A stretch of 5,129 nucleotides of DNA from Alphaproteobacteria bacterium (GTDB lineage: Bacteria > Pseudomonadota > Alphaproteobacteria > Puniceispirillales > UBA1172), in the NCBI GenBank assembly GCA_023259875.1, contig JALRFL010000083.1, positions 1-5,129 on the forward strand. The letters are read 5' to 3'. Below the pieces are notes generated by a model, which was given only the letters and a program-made list of their open reading frames with translations, had not been told where the DNA came from and searched no databases. The translations under genes and the position numbers were made by a program. Shown here piece by piece: positions 4,840 through 5,129 of the stretch. The number at the start of each line of letters is the position of its first letter. Position 1 is the first letter of the stretch.

Positions 4840-5129
4840 ATGGGGCAAATTTCATCACATATTAAACCCCAGATGGCTTTTCCTTGGAAAGCTAATGGCT
4901 ATTGTTTTTTTGCGGCGCTGTCTTGGTCGTTTGGCTTCCCTGCTGGAACGGTGCTAATGGCAGATTGGGATTTGCTGACCTTATTAATGGTGCGGTTAGT
5001 CCCAAGCACATTAATATTGATCGTTGTGTGGCGACTGCTTGAAGGGCGCCTTAATCTAAATCGGCGCATCTGGGCACAAGGCTTGGCTATTGGCGGCATA
5101 GGTTTTGGCTTTGGCAGTTTGCTGTTGCT
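4840..5129 (+). CDS. EamA / drug-metabolite-transporter family permease (partial, 3' end outside window)
   Basis: An open frame of 96 complete codons runs from the ATG at 4840 off the right edge. It shows a short hydrophilic start (MGQISSHIKPQ) and then three hydrophobic segments: about 20-40 (GYCFFAALSWSFGFPAGTVL), about 45-68 (LLTLLMVRLVPSTLILIVVWRLL) and about 78-96 (WAQGLAIGGIGFGFGSLLL). The ALSWSFGFPAG stretch, the single Arg in the second helix (MVRLVPS) and the basic loop after it (EGRLNLNRR) follow the usual layout of the first EamA domain in ten-helix DMT exporters. Substrate is unknown; the family exports amino acids, metabolites or drugs across the inner membrane. It starts 26 bp after the acyl-CoA dehydrogenase stop on the same strand, with no promoter visible between, so it probably belongs to the same operon. 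The assignment is by layout only, since most of the protein is missing. Confidence 0.72.
   Translation, partial: MGQISSHIKPQMAFPWKANGYCFFAALSWSFGFPAGTVLMADWDLLTLLMVRLVPSTLILIVVWRLLEGRLNLNRRIWAQGLAIGGIGFGFGSLLL

Overview
The window reads as ordinary chromosomal DNA from a proteobacterium, most likely an alphaproteobacterium and perhaps a marine one. This is an inference from mid-range base composition (47 to 55 % G+C in two 60-base lines I counted), the roughly 500-residue PiT phosphate transporter with a long hydrophilic N-terminus, and the gene mix. I cannot name the species from the sequence alone. The first ~300 bases are different: A+T-rich and holding the tail of an unrecognised lysine-rich protein, so the left edge may be the end of an acquired segment.

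Layout from left to right. Positions 1-203 hold the C-terminal 66 codons of an unrecognised protein on the + strand (about 24 % G+C). Positions 204-538 hold no convincing gene. They contain a small cluster of CTGTNAAAC-type repeats, a patch of about 58 % G+C with one hairpin, and a candidate promoter for the next gene. Positions 539-1372 (+) encode a 277-residue 2-oxoglutarate/Fe(II) oxygenase resembling the family that includes the BesD/HalD amino-acid halogenases, but with a complete HxD metal triad, so it is predicted to hydroxylate rather than halogenate. Positions 1508-1990 (+) encode a Nudix hydrolase of diphosphoinositol-polyphosphate-phosphohydrolase type. Its 3' end overlaps by 74 bp the 3' end of a convergent gene on the - strand (1917-3419), a PiT-family inorganic phosphate transporter.

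A 221-bp divergent promoter region separates the transporter from an acyl-CoA dehydrogenase (3641-4813, +). The usual C-terminal catalytic Glu position is Gln in this enzyme, and a Glu sits instead at the isovaleryl-CoA / long-chain dehydrogenase position. A hairpin spans its stop codon, and 26 bp further on begins a drug/metabolite-transporter (EamA) protein that runs off the right edge.

Functionally the genes look like independent housekeeping or metabolic units, not one system. The Nudix/PiT pair may share a phosphate theme, and the dehydrogenase/EamA pair is probably co-transcribed. I found no CRISPR array, complete mobile element, toxin-antitoxin pair, rRNA or tRNA. The points most worth checking are the oxygenase's substrate, the displaced catalytic base of the dehydrogenase, the overlapping convergent gene ends, and the composition break at the left edge.
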